Assembly: GCA_020635815.1 (NCBI GenBank)
Contig: JACJZB010000002.1
Location: forward strand, 1-64,000
Reading direction: 5' to 3'
Origin: Flavobacteriales bacterium
Lineage (GTDB): Bacteria > Bacteroidota > Bacteroidia > Flavobacteriales_E > Vicingaceae
Length of the DNA stretch: 64,000 bases
The notes beneath the pieces are model-generated. The model was not told where the DNA came from and ran no database searches. It was given only the letters and a program-made list of their open reading frames with translations. Positions 63,471 through 64,000 of this stretch are shown piece after piece. A program made the position numbers and the translations under genes. Each line of letters opens with the position of its first letter. The stretch's first letter is position 1.

Positions 63471-64000
63471 TGGAGAAAATAGCCAAGATTATCTCTTATT
63501 GTTTTCAACCTTTAATAATGCCAACTTTTGGCTTATTAATCTTTTTTAATTCTAGTTCTTACATCAATTATGCAATTCCTAAAGAATTAAAAGATGCTGC
63601 AATTATTCTTGTAGCCATGAGCACATTAGTTGTTCCTGTTATTATTACCTTACTTCTTTTAAATAGAGGTTATATTTCTAGCTTAGAAATGCCATCAAGA
63701 AAAGAACGAATTCTACCTTATGGGTTTACTATTGCTTTTTACATCTTTACTATTTGTATGCTAAAACAAGCTAGTATTCCTCCTTTAGTGGTTGACTTTA
63801 TGGTTGGTGCCCTAAGCTCCGTAATTTTTGCTTTTTTTATTAATCTCACATGGAAAATAAGTGCTCACATGACTGGTATTGGTGGTTTATTAGGTGCTTT
63901 AGTATCAACCACTATACTTCTCGAAGTAGATTTAATTTCTTATATAATACTTGCTATTTTTGTATCTGGTTTAGTAGCGTCTTCTCGATTAATTTTAAAA
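63470..64000 (+). CDS. Polytopic membrane protein, PAP2-like (incomplete at window end)
   Basis: The first 177 residues are in the window and the frame remains open at the edge. Hydrophobic segments at about 8-28, 42-60, 84-102, 108-128, 132-152 and 158-174. The stretch WKISAHMTGIGGLLGA resembles the SGHA region of membrane phosphatases of the PAP2 family, so a lipid-phosphatase-like role is possible. It starts at the last base of the rpoN stop. Confidence 0.7.
   Translation, partial: MEKIAKIISYCFQPLIMPTFGLLIFFNSSSYINYAIPKELKDAAIILVAMSTLVVPVIITLLLLNRGYISSLEMPSRKERILPYGFTIAFYIFTICMLKQASIPPLVVDFMVGALSSVIFAFFINLTWKISAHMTGIGGLLGALVSTTILLEVDLISYIILAIFVSGLVASSRLILK

Noticed and set aside
1..64000. 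tRNA or rRNA genes, integrase gene, replication origin
   Set aside because: I looked for these by eye and saw none. A tool-based scan could still find a small RNA I missed.

Overview
This is AT-rich DNA from a member of the Bacteroidota. Evidence for that: a type IX secretion (T9SS) PorU/PorV-type pair, a T9SS sorting-domain cargo protein, SDR-type threonine dehydrogenase, LytTR regulation, and promoters of the TTG / TAnnTTTG type. It falls into two very different halves. The class-level placement (Flavobacteriia-like) is inference.

Positions 1 to about 26,500 are an integron-like gene-cassette array. No integrase lies in the window, so here it looks like a cluster of attC sites without integrase, or the distal part of a chromosomal integron. 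Sixteen attC-like sites, all in the same orientation, divide it into about 17 cassettes. Each has a left arm ending in a heptamer ...AAC, an imperfect palindrome, and a right arm starting GTT.... Every fully visible cassette begins with a GTT heptamer that is the exact complement of the AAC heptamer at its own far end, which is what recombination through a cassette circle predicts. Most cassettes carry one unknown exported protein or lipoprotein. The unusual ones are a 3.4-kb cassette with a carboxypeptidase-regulatory/oligopeptidase-B-like fusion; a 6.1-kb cassette with a six-gene module (SH3 protein, zinc-finger membrane protein, GrpE-like protein, Hsp70, TerB-like protein, small membrane protein); a protease cassette; a gene-free cassette of about 632 bp present six times, four in tandem; and a 5.5-kb cassette with a four-gene SMC module whose parts match a divergent Wadjet/MksBEFG anti-plasmid system in the order JetC-JetD-JetA-JetB. 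Both multi-gene cassettes are framed by the same pair of inverted-repeat elements, one just after the left recombination point and one just before the right attC, and the last gene of each stops inside the right-hand element. The array ends in a cassette gene cut by an IS3-family remnant.

Positions 26,700 to 64,000 are core chromosome: GT9 glycosyltransferase, PGI/PMI isomerase, lipB, a serine hydrolase, aconitase, aspS, a T9SS cargo protein, a U32 protein with a ferredoxin, threonine dehydrogenase, cysS, an M28 lipoprotein, twin small lipoproteins, folC, a TonB/ExbD/ExbB cluster, PorV-like/PorU2-like/DUF4421, pssA, tadA, a LytTR two-component pair with a LiaF-like protein, bacilliredoxin, rpoN, and the start of a membrane protein. 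One isolated cassette (30,874-31,643) sits here between two convergent genes. Its ends show insertion at a GTT secondary site, and its attC has the same backbone as two sites in the array.

The array therefore looks like accessory DNA carrying at least one probable defence system (Wadjet-like) and one chaperone-based module of unknown purpose, next to an ordinary core region. Function calls rest on motifs read by eye; no database search was possible.
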